DNA from: Brachybacterium sp. Z12
Lineage (GTDB): Bacteria; Actinomycetota; Actinomycetes; Actinomycetales; Dermabacteraceae
DNA length: 64,000 nucleotides
NCBI RefSeq assembly: GCF_014400405.1
Contig: NZ_CP060496.1
Span: 2,976,001 to 3,040,000 of the forward strand
Direction of reading: 5' to 3'
The first letter of the stretch is position 1. The number at the start of each line of letters is the position of its first letter. A program made the translations under genes and the position numbers. Positions 1 through 9,582 of this stretch are shown in pieces. Under the pieces are notes generated by a model. The model had not been told where the DNA came from and made no database searches. It saw only the letters and a list, made by a program, of their open reading frames with translations.

Positions 1-152
1 TGAGTCCCACCCGCTCCTGGGCGTGCGGGCTCGCCCCGCGGCGATATGGCCCCGGACGGCCCTCCACGACGCTCTGCGTCGGCCGATGACGAAAAGCTCG
101 ACAGCGCTCTGCGCGCTGCCCCAAGCTGGTCCCGTCGGCCCCGCCGGCACAC

Positions 153-226
153 CGCTTCGTAGCTCAGCCCGGTAGAGCAGCTCCCTCATATGGAGCCGGT
201 CGCAGGTTCGAATCCTGCCGGAGCGT
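153..226 (+). tRNA. tRNA-Met (anticodon CAT)
   Basis: The sequence folds as a complete cloverleaf of 74 bases. The 7-bp acceptor stem pairs cgcttcg (153-159) with cggagcg (219-225). The anticodon stem gctcc/ggagc closes a 7-base loop with anticodon CAT, and the T arm gcagg/cctgc contains ttcgaat. No CCA is encoded. Elongator tRNA-Met is most likely; a tRNA-Ile2, which also has a CAT anticodon, cannot be excluded by eye. The window opens with tga, possibly the stop of an upstream plus-strand gene; I see no gene in 1-152. Confidence 0.93.
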
Positions 227-315
227 CTCTGACGCCGGGCGCCGCCCGTCGGCGGCTCCCCGTACCCTCGGACCAGCCCCCGCCCCCGCGGAAGGTGCCG
301 CTCCCGATCCTCGAG

Positions 316-986
316 GTGCCCCATCGCACGCCGGTCCACCACCACCAAGAAGCCCGTCCTGGACGCGCTCGTCCTGCCCTCGCTCGAGCCCGCGGACGGC
401 GAGCAGCTCACCGCCCACGACCATCACGAGGGGCTCCGACTCGGGGGACGACCTCTCCGGCCACGATCTCGCCGGCGCGACCTTCAGCGAATGCGAGCTG
501 ATCGGGGTCACCGCGCACACCACGGCCCTGCAGCACGCCCGCCTGACCGAGACCCGGATCGAGCGGCTGAACGCCCCTGTCCTGGACGCCACCCGCTCCG
601 CCTGGCGCGACGTCGAGCTGAGCGGCTCCCGCCTCGGGGCGCTGGACATCTACGACGCCGATATCCGCTCCACCCGGATCACCGGCAGCAAGTTCGACTG
701 GATCAACCTGCGCTCGAGCACCCTCGAGGACGTGCTCTTCGAGGACTGCACGATCGAGGAGCTGGATCTCTCGGGCGTCACCGCCACCCGGCTCGCGTTC
801 ACCAACTGCCGGGTCGGCCATCTCGCCCTCGCCCATGCCCGGCTGCAGGATGTGGACCTGCGCGGGCTGGAGATCGGGGCGATCGGCAACCTCGAGGGGA
901 TGGCGGGGGCGACTCTCGATGCGCAGCAGGTCACGGTGCTCGCCCCGGCCTTCGCGAGCCATCTGGGGATCCGCGTCGAGGGCTGA
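316..986 (+). CDS. Pentapeptide-repeat protein (frame broken)
   Basis: From about 440 to the TGA at 984-986 the frame encodes a series of near-pentapeptide repeats (for example DLSGHDLAGATF, VELSGSRLG, ELDLSGVTA) typical of right-handed quadrilateral beta-helix proteins. No catalytic motif is visible. The N-terminal part (KKPVLDALVLPSLEP, from about 347) is in another frame; the join near 430-440 looks like an extra base. The start is uncertain: GTG at 316 needs a further one-base correction in the C run at 319-322. Repeat proteins of this kind are usually structural or binding proteins, and the function here is unknown. Confidence 0.6.
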
Positions 987-1018
987 GCACCGTCCCTGCC
1001 CGCCCCGGGCAGCAGAAC

Positions 1019-1043
1019 GCGGGCCGGAGATGCTCCGACCCGC
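1019..1043. terminator. Hairpin between convergent genes
   Basis: An inverted repeat (gcgggccggag, atg loop, ctccgacccgc; 11-bp stem with one mismatch) lies between the pentapeptide gene ending at 986 and the sulfur operon ending at 1103. It has no U tract, so it is a candidate bidirectional terminator. Confidence 0.5.
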
Positions 1044-1102
1044 GCCTGTCCAGCGATCGTATGCTCAGGCGGTCCCGCCGCGCGGGCTCTGCGCCATGCG
1101 GT

Positions 1103-1602
1103 TCAGGCGAGCCGCTGCTTCTTCGCGCTGATCTCCCCGGTGTTGAAGCCGGCCAGGTGCAGTCCGCCGTGGAAGCGGGCGTGCTCGATCTTCACGCAGC
1201 GGTCCATACCACGTCCAGGCCTCCGGCCTCCGCGATCGCCGCGGCCTCCTCGTTCCAGGAGCCCAGCTGCAGCCAGAGGGTCTTCGCACCCACCTCGGCC
1301 GCCTCCCGGGCGACACCCGGCAGGTCGGAGTCCTTGCGGAACACGTCCACCACATCGGGCACGACGGGCAGGTCCGCGAGCGAGGCGTAGGCCGGGCGCC
1401 CGAGGATGGTCTCGGCCCGGGGGTTGACGAAGTACACCTCGTACGGGGAGCTGGAGAGCAGGTAGGAACCCACGAAGTAGCTCGCCCGCGAGGGGTTCGC
1501 GGAGGCGCCGACGATCGCGATGCTCTTCGCGCGCCGCAGGATCGCCAGGCGCTCCGGTGCCGTAGGGCTCTGCCAGGTTCGCTGGGTGGTCTGCTCGTTC
1601 AT
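1103..1602 (-). CDS. CoA-binding (Rossmann-fold, YccU-type) protein
   Basis: The protein is about 166 residues. Its CoA-binding Rossmann core includes AKSIAIVGASANPSRASY near residue 30, YEVYFVNPRA and TLWLQLGSWNEEA. The C-terminus (VVMDRCVKIEHARFHGG...ISAKKQRLA) is in the next frame because one base is missing near 1208; with it the length is a multiple of three. The ATG at 1600-1602 overlaps the metY stop at 1599-1601 (ATGA), so the gene is translationally coupled to metY. Family members bind CoA, but the physiological role is unknown. It is the last gene of the sulfur operon. Confidence 0.85.
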
Positions 1603-2953
1603 CGCTGCACTCCCGTCGCTGCCGTGATCGCCTGGTCGAGGTCCCACAGGATGTCCTCGATGTCCTCGAGCCCCACCGAGATGCGGATGAGATCCGCGCG
1701 CACCCCGCCCGCGGCCAGCTGCTCCGCCGAGAGCTGCTGGTGGGTGGTCGAGGCCGGGTGGATCACCAGGGTGCGAGCATCGCCGATGTTCGCCAGGTGG
1801 GAGGCGAGCCGCAGGTTCGCGATGACCTGCTCGCCGGTGGCACGCGCCGCGGCGGCCTCCTCCTCGTCGGAGCCGAACTCGCCCGCGGGCCGCACCCCGA
1901 AGGCGAAGACGGAGCCGGGACCGAGCGGCAGGTACTTCGTCGCGCGCTCATGGTGCGGATGGGACTGAAGCCCCGCCCAGGTCACGAAGGAGACCCGCGG
2001 GTCCTCCTCGAGCCACTGCGCGACGGCCCGGGCCCCGGCGAGATGCGCGTCGATGCGCTGCGGGAGCGTCTCGACGCCCTGCAGCAGCTGGAAAGCGGAC
2101 TGCGCCGGCAGGGACGGGCCGATGTCGCGCAGCTGCTCGGAGCGCAGCTTCGTGAGGAAGCCGTACTCGCCGAAGTTGTCCCACCACTTGATGCCGCCGT
2201 AGGACTCCACCGGCTCGGTCATCGTGGGGAACTTGCCGTTGCCCCAGTCGAAGCGACCGGATTCGACGACCACGCCGCCGAGGGTGGTGCCGTGCCCGCC
2301 GAGGAACTTGGTCGCGGAGTGGATGACGATGTCCGCGCCGTGCTCGAGGGGCCGCACCAGATAGGGGTGGCAAGGGTCGCGTCGACCACCAGCGGCACCC
2401 CGTGCTCGTGCGCCACGGCGGCCAGGCCCTCGAGGTCCGCGATCTCGCCGGAGGGATTGCCGATGATCTCGACGTACAGCGCCTTCGTCTCGGGCCGGAA
2501 CGCGACGCGGTAGTCCTCCGGCTCGGAGGAGGGCACGAAGGTGGTCTCCACGCCGAAGCGGCGCAGGGTGACGTCGAGCTGGGTGACGGTGCCGCCGTAC
2601 AGCTGGGCGGAGGCGACGACGTGGTCGCCCGCGCCCACCAGCGCCGCGAAGGTGATGAACTCGGCGCTCATCCCCGAGGCGGTGGCGACCGCACCGATCC
2701 CGCCCTCGAGAGAGGCGATGCGCTCCTCGAAGGCGGCGACGGTGGGGTTGCCGATGCGGGAGTAGATGTTGCCGTACTTCTGCAGCGCGAAGAGGTTCGC
2801 GGCGTCGGCCGCATCGTCGAAGACGAACGAGGTGGTCTGGTAGATCGGGACCGCGCGGGCGCCGTGCTGGGCATCCGGGGTGCCGCCCGCGTGCAGGGCG
2901 CGGGTGCGGAAGCCGAAGCTGCGCTCCGGGGTGGGGCTCGTGGTCTCGCTCAT
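1599..2953 (-). CDS. metY: O-acetylhomoserine sulfhydrylase (MetY)
   Basis: PLP enzyme of the Cys/Met metabolism family, about 451 residues, which makes homocysteine from O-acetylhomoserine and sulfide and releases acetate. Visible motifs are YGNIYSRIGNPT near residue 65, ASAQLYGGT, and the PLP-lysine segment IHSATKFLGGHGT. The long insert YGGIKWWDNFGEYGFLTKLR is typical of MetY rather than MetB. A frameshift near 2365 comes from a lost C (ACCCCT should read ACCCCCTAT); one added base gives 452 codons. The ATG at 2953 overlaps the sfnG stop (ATGA), and the stop overlaps the next start. It is the biosynthetic end-point of the operon. Confidence 0.93.
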
Positions 2954-4186
2954 GCCGGCACCCCTGCCTTGGCCGGGTGATCAGCCGGGAGGGTGTCGAA
3001 ACCGGCGCGCGCGGCCTCCTCGGCGCTGACGCCGGGGACCACGGGCAGCAGGTCGGTGTTCAGCTCGGTGCCGCGGGCACGGGCGAGCTCGGCCTCCTTC
3101 TCGCGCACGATCGGCAGCACGTCCCGGCCGAAGGCCGCGACCTCCTCGGTGAAGTGGAGGTAGCAGGTGAGCATGAGGTTCACGCCCACCTTCTTGTACT
3201 CGATGACGGTCCGCGATCTCCTCGGGGGTGCCGATCAGCTGGGTCTTGAAGCCGTCGTTGTACTGCACGAGGTCCTCGAAGGAGGAGCCGGCCCACATGC
3301 CCTTGCCGTCCTTGGTGGAGGCACCGGCCTCCTGCACGGACTTCCGGAAGCCCTCGACGGCGGGGCGGTGGGCCTTGGCGACGATCTCGCGCAGGGTCTC
3401 CTCCGCCTCCTTCCGGGACTCACGGGCGATGACGAAGCCGTTCAGCCCGAACTTCGGCTGGCGGCCCGCCTGCTCGGCCGAGGCGAGCACCCCGGCGACG
3501 TTCTCCTCGTAGCCCTCGAGGGTGCGGCCGTTGGAGAAGTACCAGTCGGCGACGCGGCCCGCGGTGGCCTGGGCGGCGGTGGAGTTGCCGCCGAAGAAGA
3601 TCTCGGGGTGGGGGCGGCCGGGCACGTCGACGGGCTTCGGGGAGAGGTTGAAGTCATCGATCGAGTAGTACTTCCCGTCCTGGGAGTACCCGTTCTCGGT
3701 GAGCAGCCCGCGCAGCGCGGAGATGAACTCCTCGGTGCGCACGTAGCGCTCGTCGTGCTCGAGCCAGGGCAGGCCGAACTTCACGAACTCGTCCTTCAGC
3801 CAGCCGGAGACGATGTTGACAGCGGCGCGGCCCTCGGAGAGGTGGTCGGCGGTGATCAGCCACTTGGCGAGCACGCCCGGATGCCACATGCCGGGGTGGA
3901 AGGCGGCGATGACCTTGAGCCGCTCGGTGGCGCCGAGCAGGGCGAGGGAGAAGGCGGAGGCCTCGTGCTGCTTGTCCGCGCCGTAGCTGGCGGCGTAGCG
4001 GGTCTGGGTCAGCGCGTACTCGAAGCCGGAGTTCTCGGCGACCTGGGCGAGGCGCTTGTTGTAGGGCAGCTGCCAGTCGGTGCGCTGCTCGATGGTGGAG
4101 ACGACGAGGCCGCCGGAGACGTTCGGCACCCAGTACGCGAACTTCAGCGGGGTCTCGATGGTCGAGCGGGGAACGGTGGTGGTCAT
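2950..4186 (-). CDS. sfnG: Dimethylsulfone monooxygenase-like flavin enzyme (SfnG)
   Basis: Luciferase-like FMNH2-dependent monooxygenase, about 412 residues. The N-terminus FAYWVPNVSGGLVVSTIEQR and the blocks FEYALTQTRY, FHPGMWHP and NIVSGWLKDEF are characteristic of the SfnG/SsuD group, which cleaves C-S bonds in dimethylsulfone or alkanesulfonates. SfnG is the closest recognisable member. The frame breaks near 3210, where about two bases (CG) seem lost between IADR and VIEYKKVGVN. The ATG at 4184-4186 is preceded by an SD-like ggagg. It sits between acs and metY and overlaps metY by 4 bases. The true substrate (sulfone or sulfonate) cannot be settled from sequence. Confidence 0.85.
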
Positions 4187-4233
4187 GGGTCCTCCGGGGT
4201 GTGGGGTGTGCGGAAAAGGATGGGCGGGACGGT

Positions 4234-6328
4234 TCAGGCGGGCGGTGCGACGGCCGGGTCCTCCGCCGGCAGGGCGGCGAGCACCTCGGCGACCGCCGCG
4301 ACGGCCTCCGGGTTCTGCAGGGAGGTGATGTCTCCCAGCGGGGCCGGCGGCCGACCGGCGCGGCGGTCCCGCTCGGCGTGCAGGAGCTGGGCGAGCAGGC
4401 GGCGCATGATCTTGCCGGAGCGGGTGCGGGGCAGGTCCGGGACGGGGATCACGAAGCGGGGCTTGGCGATCGGTCCGATCTCGGTGGCCACCCGAGCGCG
4501 CAGGGCGGCCGGATCGATCGCGGGAGCAGCCGACGGGGCGGGCAGAGCGGGCGGGGCGGGCAGAGCGGGCAGAGCCGAGGGGATCACGAACACCGCCACG
4601 GCCTGCCCGGTGAGAGCGTCATCCACGCCTGCGGCGCCCGCCTCCTGCACGCTCGGGTCCGCGACCAGCGCGGATTCGATCTCGATGGTGGACAGGCGGT
4701 GCCCGGAGACGTTGACGACGTCGTCAAGGCGGCCGAGGATCCAGAAGCATCCGTCGGCGTCGACCGTGGCGGAGTCCCCGGCGACGTAGTAGCCGCCGTG
4801 CTCGCCGCAGCCGGCGTAGTCCCGCCAGTAGGAGTCGCGGTACCGCTCCGGATCGCCCCAGACGGTGCGGGCCATGCCGGGCCAGGGCCGACGGGCCACC
4901 AGCGTGCCCGCCACCCCGGCGGGGACCTCCTCGCCGTGCTCGTCGACCACGGCCATGTCGATGCCGGGCAGCGGCACGGTGGCGGAGCCGGGCTTCAGCG
5001 TGGTCACCCCGGGCAGCGGCACCAGCATCGAGGCGCCGGTCTCGGACTGCCACCAGGTGTCGATGATCGGCAGCTCGCCCCGGCCGAAGGTGCGGTGGAA
5101 CCACACCCAGGCCTCGGGGTTGATCGCCTCGCCGACAGTGCCCAGCAGGCGCAGGGAGGACAGATCGTGCCCGGTCGGCAGCTCCGCCCCGAACCAGGAC
5201 ATGAAAGTGCGGATCAGGGTGGGGGCGGTGTAGTAGACGGTCACGCCGTGGCGCTCGATGATCTCGAGATGGCGCTCGCGGGTGGGCTCGCCCGGGGTGC
5301 CCTCGTAGATGACCTGGGTGAGGCCGTTGGAGAGCGGGCCGTAGATCTCATAGGTGTGGGCGGTGACCCAGGCGAGATCGGCGGTGCACCAGTGGACGTC
5401 GTCGGGCTTGGCATCGAAGTGCGCCCAGTGCGACCACGAGGTGTGGGTGAGGTAGCCGCCGGAGGTGTGCACGAGCCCCTTGGGCTTCCCGGTGGTGCCG
5501 GAGGTGTAGATGATGAACAGCGGATGCTCCGCGTCGAAGCTCTGCGCCTCGTGCACCTCGCTCGCGGCGCCCACGCTCTCGTGCCACCACACGTCCCGGC
5601 CCTCGGTCCAGGCGATCTCCAGCCCGGTGCGGCGCACCACCAGCACGTGCTCGAGGTGCGGCAGGTCGCGGGCGGCCTCGTCCGCGGCGGACTTCACCTC
5701 GACGGCCTTCCCCGACGGAACTGCCCATCGGAGGTGACCAGCAGCTTCGCCGCCGTGTCCTCGAGGCGGAAGCGCACCGCCTCGGCGCTGAAGCCGCCGA
5801 AGACGAGCGAATGCACGGCCCCGATGCGGGCGCAGGCCAGCGCGATGACGATGGTCTCCACCAGCACCGGCAGGTACACGACCACGCGATCGCCGGGGAC
5901 GATGCCGAGGTCGGTGAGGGCGTTCGCGGCCTGATTCACGCGCCGCTGGAGGTCCGCATAGGTGACGGATTCACGGTCCCCCGGCTCGCCCTCGAAGTGC
6001 AGGGCGACCTTCGCGCCGCGGCCGGCCCGGACGTGTCGGTCCACGCAGTTCTCGGCGACGTTCAGCCGCCCGCCCACGAACCAGCGGGCCGCGGGGACGC
6101 TCAGCTCGCCGGTGGCGGGATCGGGGACCGGCGGCTCCCATTCGAGGGCGGTGTGCCAGGGCTCGGCCCAGTCAAGCGCCGCGCGGCCTCCTCCCAGAAG
6201 ACGATCGGGTCCGCCTCCGCGGCGTCGTAGATATTCGCGTCCACGTTCCAGGTGCCCGCGGGCGCGGGGTAGGTGCGCGACTCGACGAGCCGCGCCTCCT
6301 CGTGGGGCAGTGTCTCGGTGATGCTCAT
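4234..6328 (-). CDS. acs: Acetyl-CoA synthetase (AMP-forming)
   Basis: ANL-superfamily adenylate-forming ligase, about 698 residues, which activates acetate to acetyl-CoA through acetyl-AMP. Motifs are the P-loop-like TSGTTGKPKG, DTWWQSETG, the hinge region LGRLDDVVNVSGHR, and the C-terminal PRTRSGKIMRR with the catalytic lysine. Two one-base losses break the frame, near 5710 (a G run after FRR) and near 6173 (after EEAARR); adding both gives exactly 699 codons. The ATG overlaps the ssuC stop (ATGA). Within a MetY operon, a plausible role is to recover the acetate that MetY releases. A propionyl-CoA synthetase is less likely but not excluded. Confidence 0.88.
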
Positions 6329-7190
6329 GCCCACCTCCTCAACAGCTTCTTCTCGGCGAGGCCGAGCACGGCATTGGTCAGGCTTCCCAGCAGCGCGAGC
6401 AGCACGATGGCGAGCAGGATCCGGTCTACGCGGCCGTTCTGCTGGGAGTCGTTGAGGATGAATCCCAGGCCCATCGAGGAGGCGATCAGCTCGGCGGCGA
6501 CCAGGAACAGCCAGGCCTGGGCGAGCGCGAGGCGCAGCCCGGACACGACCGACGGCACCACCGCCGGCAGCTGGATGGTGCGGAACAGCGACCAGCCGCG
6601 CAGGCCGAAGCAGCGCCCGGCCTCCACCAGGTGGGGGTCGATGTGGCGCAGGGCCGCGGCGACGGTGGTGAAGACCGGGAAGAACGCACCGATCGCGATC
6701 AGCGTGATCTTGGATTCCTCGCCGATCTGCAGCCACAGGATCAGCAGCGGCACCCAGGCGAGCGACGGGACCGCGCGCAGGGCTGCGAGGGTCGGGTTCA
6801 GCAGGGCGTCCCCGGCGCGGGAGAGACCCACGATCGCGGCGACGGCCAGGCCGATGACGGAGCCGATCACGAAACCGAGCAGCACCCGCTGCACGGAGAT
6901 CGCGATGTGCAGGCCCAGCTCGCCCCGCTCGATCAGCTCGGCGGCGGCCTGCAGCACGGTCAGCGGGCCGGGCAGGCGGTAGGCGGGCACCAGCTCGGTC
7001 GCGGTCACGATCTGCCAGGCGGCCAGGATGATCAGCGGCAGCACCGCCCCGGCAGCCAGGCGCACGCCGGTGCGGTCCCAGAACGCGGAGCGGCGGCCGA
7101 CGGCGGGGGCGGCGCCCCGGAGTCCGGCGTGGCGGTAGCGGTCGCCGGTCCCGTCGAGGTGGGCAGCGGGATGTCGGTCGGGGCGCTCAC
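6325..7190 (-). CDS. ssuC: Sulfonate/nitrate/taurine ABC transporter permease (SsuC-like)
   Basis: Binding-protein-dependent inner-membrane permease of the SsuC/TauC family, about 288 residues with some six membrane segments (LPLIILAAWQIV, VLLGFVIGSVIGLAVAAIVG, ITLIAIGAFFPVFTTV, LALAQAWLFLVAAELI and others). The EAA-loop region EAGRCFGLRGWSLFRTIQLP contacts the ATPase. The GTG at 7188-7190 fits the operon's overlap pattern. A base is missing in a G run near 7118 (DSGGAAPAVGRR); with it the gene is 289 codons. Its stop overlaps the acs start. Confidence 0.88.
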
Positions 7191-8221
7191 TGCGCCTCCA
7201 CCGGCGGCGAGCGCGAAGGCGTCGTGGATGATCTCGGCGCGAGCCTGCTCGACCGCGTCGGCCCCACCGGCGACGTCACCGGAGTCGGCGAGCATCGGGG
7301 AGATCGCCTCGAGCACCGCGAGCTGGTCCTCGCCCGGCACGCCGGAGACGTCGAGGTTGGAGCGCTCGGTGATCACTGTGGTGGCGACCTCGAGGTCGAT
7401 GCCGGCGGCGTCGGCGAGCAGCTGCGCCGTCTCCTCGAGGTTCGCAAGCGCCCAGGTGCGGGCCTCCTCGTAGGCGTCCACGACCACCTGGGCAACGTCG
7501 GCGTGGTGGTCGATGAAGTCCTCGGTGGCGTTGAGGAAGCCGTAGGTGTTGAAGTCGACGTTGCGGTAGACGAGCTGCGCGCCGGACTCGACCTCCGCGG
7601 CGCCCATGATCGGGTCCAGCCCGGACCAGGCCTCGACGCTGCCGCCCTCGAGAGCGGAGCGGCCGTCGGCGTGCTGCAGCGGCTGCAGCTCGATGTCCTC
7701 GATGCCCAGATCGGCCTCGGCGAGGGCCTGGACCAGGAAGAAGTACGGGTCGGTGCCGGGGGTGGCGGCGACGGCCCGGCCCGCGAGGTCCGCGGGCGAG
7801 GAGATGTCGCTGCCCTCGCCGACAACGAGCGCGGCCCACTCGGGCTGGGAGTAGATGCCGATGACCTTGATCGGGAGTCGTTCGCGCGCGCCAGCAGCGC
7901 GGCGGAGCCGGCGGTCGAGGCGATGTCCGCGGAGCCGGAGCGCAGGAACTCGTTGGCCTTGTTGGAGCCGGCCGACTGCACCCACTCCACGGTCACCGAG
8001 TCGCCGAGCGCGGTCTCGATCAGCTTCTGCTCGCGCACCACGAGGCTGAGCGGGTTGTAGGTGGCCCAGTCGAGGGTGAGCGTGCTGGTGCTCCACTCCC
8101 CTCGCCACCCGAGGAGGCGGTGTTCTCGGAGCCCTCGCCCGGCACGCAGGCGGCCAGGCCCATCCCGGCCACGGCGGTGAGTCCGAGGGCGGTGGCGGTG
8201 GCGGCTGATGCGGTGGGTCAT
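7187..8221 (-). CDS. ssuA: Sulfonate/nitrate-type ABC substrate-binding lipoprotein (SsuA-like)
   Basis: Periplasmic-binding-protein fold with an N-terminal lipoprotein signal (TAVAGMGLAAC) followed by the SsuA/NrtA core: WSTSTLTLDWATYNPLSLVV, SGSADIASTAGSAALLARAN, IYSQPEWAALVVGEGSDI and VEAWSGLDPIMGAAEV. At least three indels interrupt it, near 8198, 8105 and 7873. The C-terminal frame reads without a stop into the ssuC start region; the expected stop is the TGA at 7187-7189 (GTGA overlap with ssuC), so one more indel is probable. The ATG at 8219-8221 overlaps the ssuB stop. The ligand is inferred from neighbours. Confidence 0.8.
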
Positions 8222-9120
8222 GAGGGGAACTCCGTGGTGGTGGATGTGGTGGATGTGGTGGATGCGGTGGTGGTCTGGTGGGTGGTCACGCCGAGGCCCT
8301 CGAGCAGGTGGACGCGCAGCTCGGCGAGGGTGTGATCGGCGCGGTCGCGGGGACGGGTGCCGGGCACATCGACGACGCGGGCGAGCGAGCGGGCCTCGGG
8401 CCCCTCCTCGCGCAGGGAGCGCAGCAGCAGCACCCGGTCGGCGAGATACAGCGCCTCCTCCACGTCATGGGTGACGACCAGGATCGTGGTGGGCTCGGCG
8501 GCGTGGATCTCCAGCAGCAGGTCCTGCATGCGCAGGCGGGTCAGGGCGTCCAGTGCGCCGAAGGGCTCGTCCAGCAGGAGCACCTCGGGGCTGCGGGCCA
8601 GTGCCCGGGCGAGGGAGGCGCGCTGGGCCATGCCGCCGGAGACCTCGCGGGGTCGCAGCTCGGCAGCGTGCTCGAGGCCGACGAGCTGCAGCAGGTGCCG
8701 CACCCGCTCGCGGCCCTCCGTCCTTCCGGTCCCGCGAGGCAGGCCGAGCGCCACGTTCTTCTCGAGGGTGCGCCAGGGCAGCAGGCGCGGCTCTTGGAAG
8801 GCCACGGCGGTGCGCGGATCGGTGCCGGTGAGCGCCGTGCCGCCGATGCGGATCACGCCGGAGCTGGGCCGGTCCAGGCCCGCGATCAGGCGCAGCAGGG
8901 TGGACTTCCCGCAGCCGGAGGGGCCGACGACGGCCACGATCTCGCCCGAGCCGAGCTCGACGTCGAGGCCGCGCAGCACGTCATGGCGACCCTGGGCGAT
9001 GTCGAAGGAGCGTGCGACCTGGTCCAGGCGCACGCCGTTCGGACGCCCGCGCGCGGGCGTCGCGTCGGCATCGGTCCCGGGAGCCGGGCTCAGGTCGGGT
9101 GCAGTGGCAGTGCTGGTCAT
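8218..9120 (-). CDS. ssuB: Sulfonate ABC transporter ATP-binding protein (SsuB-like)
   Basis: ABC ATPase of about 300 residues. Walker A is GPSGCGKST, the Q-loop is VAFQEPRLLPW, the signature is VSGGMAQR, Walker B is LLLDEPFGALD and the H-loop is VTHDVEEA; the PRLLPW/THDVEEA combination is typical of nitrate/sulfonate/taurine importers. The ATG at 9120 is preferred over ATG 9132, although neither has a clear SD. The last 17 residues are a Thr/Ser-rich tail encoded by a GTGGTGGAT-type tandem repeat (about 8234-8275). It is the first gene of the seven-gene operon and overlaps ssuA by 4 bases. Confidence 0.92.
   Translation of the reverse strand: MTSTATAPDLSPAPGTDADATPARGRPNGVRLDQVARSFDIAQGRHDVLRGLDVELGSGEIVAVVGPSGCGKSTLLRLIAGLDRPSSGVIRIGGTALTGTDPRTAVAFQEPRLLPWRTLEKNVALGLPRGTGRTEGRERVRHLLQLVGLEHAAELRPREVSGGMAQRASLARALARSPEVLLLDEPFGALDALTRLRMQDLLLEIHAAEPTTILVVTHDVEEALYLADRVLLLRSLREEGPEARSLARVVDVPGTRPRDRADHTLAELRVHLLEGLGVTTHQTTTASTTSTTSTTTEFPS
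8234..8275. repeat. Short tandem repeat in the ssuB 3' end
   Basis: About four imperfect copies of the nonamer gtggtggat lie inside ssuB and encode its low-complexity Thr/Ser tail. Slippage here would change the tail length in steps of three residues. Confidence 0.7.
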
Positions 9121-9163
9121 GTCGCCGATCATGACGGCGCGGCACGAGCCGACGCCAGAATTG

Positions 9164-9180
9164 CGTCATAAGCCGTCATA
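9164..9180. promoter_or_regulatory. Direct repeat upstream of ssuB, possible operator
   Basis: Two copies of cgtcata are spaced exactly one helical turn apart (10 bp), 44-60 bases upstream of the ssuB ATG. Read on the minus strand they give TATGACG twice, and TATGAC could also serve as a -10 element. The regulator is unknown and the assignment speculative. Confidence 0.3.
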
Positions 9181-9434
9181 GTCACCGTCCGTAGATGACG
9201 AGGGGATGACGGCGTGCGAACCAGGTCACACGACCCGGTCAACAGACCCCTCCTCATGCGAGGGCCCCCACCTCCTCGAAATGCGATCAGAGCCCCGACC
9301 CTCCTCCCGACCTGCTCAGCACATGTGCCCCACGCCATCCGCGGAGGTCAAGTCACACCAGGTCCCGGGCATCTCGGCCGCCCGCAGGTCAATGGTCGAC
9401 AAATCCCTCTCTTCGGCCCGTTCAAGTCGGTTCT

Positions 9435-9460
9435 GGAAAGCGGGAGCTGCTCCTAGCGTT
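9435..9460 (+). promoter_or_regulatory. ECF sigma (SigE-like) promoter candidate
   Basis: GGAAA at 9435-9439 and GCGTT at 9456-9460 are separated by 16 bases, close to the actinobacterial SigE-type pattern GGAAC-N16/17-CGTT. It lies about 120 bases upstream of the cell-wall hydrolase start, which would fit envelope-stress control. This rests on motif resemblance only. Confidence 0.35.
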
Positions 9461-9582
9461 GATGACGCATCCCCGGACGCCCCGACTGAGGGCACCGGTC
9501 CCTCAGAAGCCTCGCCGCTCCCCGAGAGCCCCGTCGCGGGATGCACCAGACCACCAGCAGCACGCGAGAAGGACCAGCCTCC

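Larger units (their letters stand above)
9121..9582. other. Divergent intergenic region ssuB / NlpC-P60 gene
   Basis: These 460 bases contain no convincing gene. The ssuB-proximal part has a 10-bp-period direct repeat (cgtcata at 9164-9170 and 9174-9180), a possible operator for the sulfur operon. The distal part has an ECF-type promoter candidate at 9435-9460. I looked for c-di-AMP riboswitch motifs, which often precede actinobacterial wall hydrolases, and did not find them. Confidence 0.5.

Noticed and set aside
3167..4789. Long plus-strand reading frame opposite sfnG and acs
   Set aside because: It mirrors the codon pattern of the real minus-strand genes, is Gly/Val/Glu-rich, has no recognisable domain and overlaps well-supported genes. 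The same applies to 4201-5934, 46141-48156, 48260-49984 and 59930-62299.
7032..8108. Genuine SsuA-SsuC fusion protein
   Set aside because: The lipoprotein signal, the GTGA overlap with the family-like ssuC start and nearby indels make a missed stop more likely.
9121..9582. c-di-AMP (ydaO-type) riboswitch before the NlpC/P60 gene
   Set aside because: The conserved riboswitch blocks are not present; only an ECF-like promoter pattern was seen.
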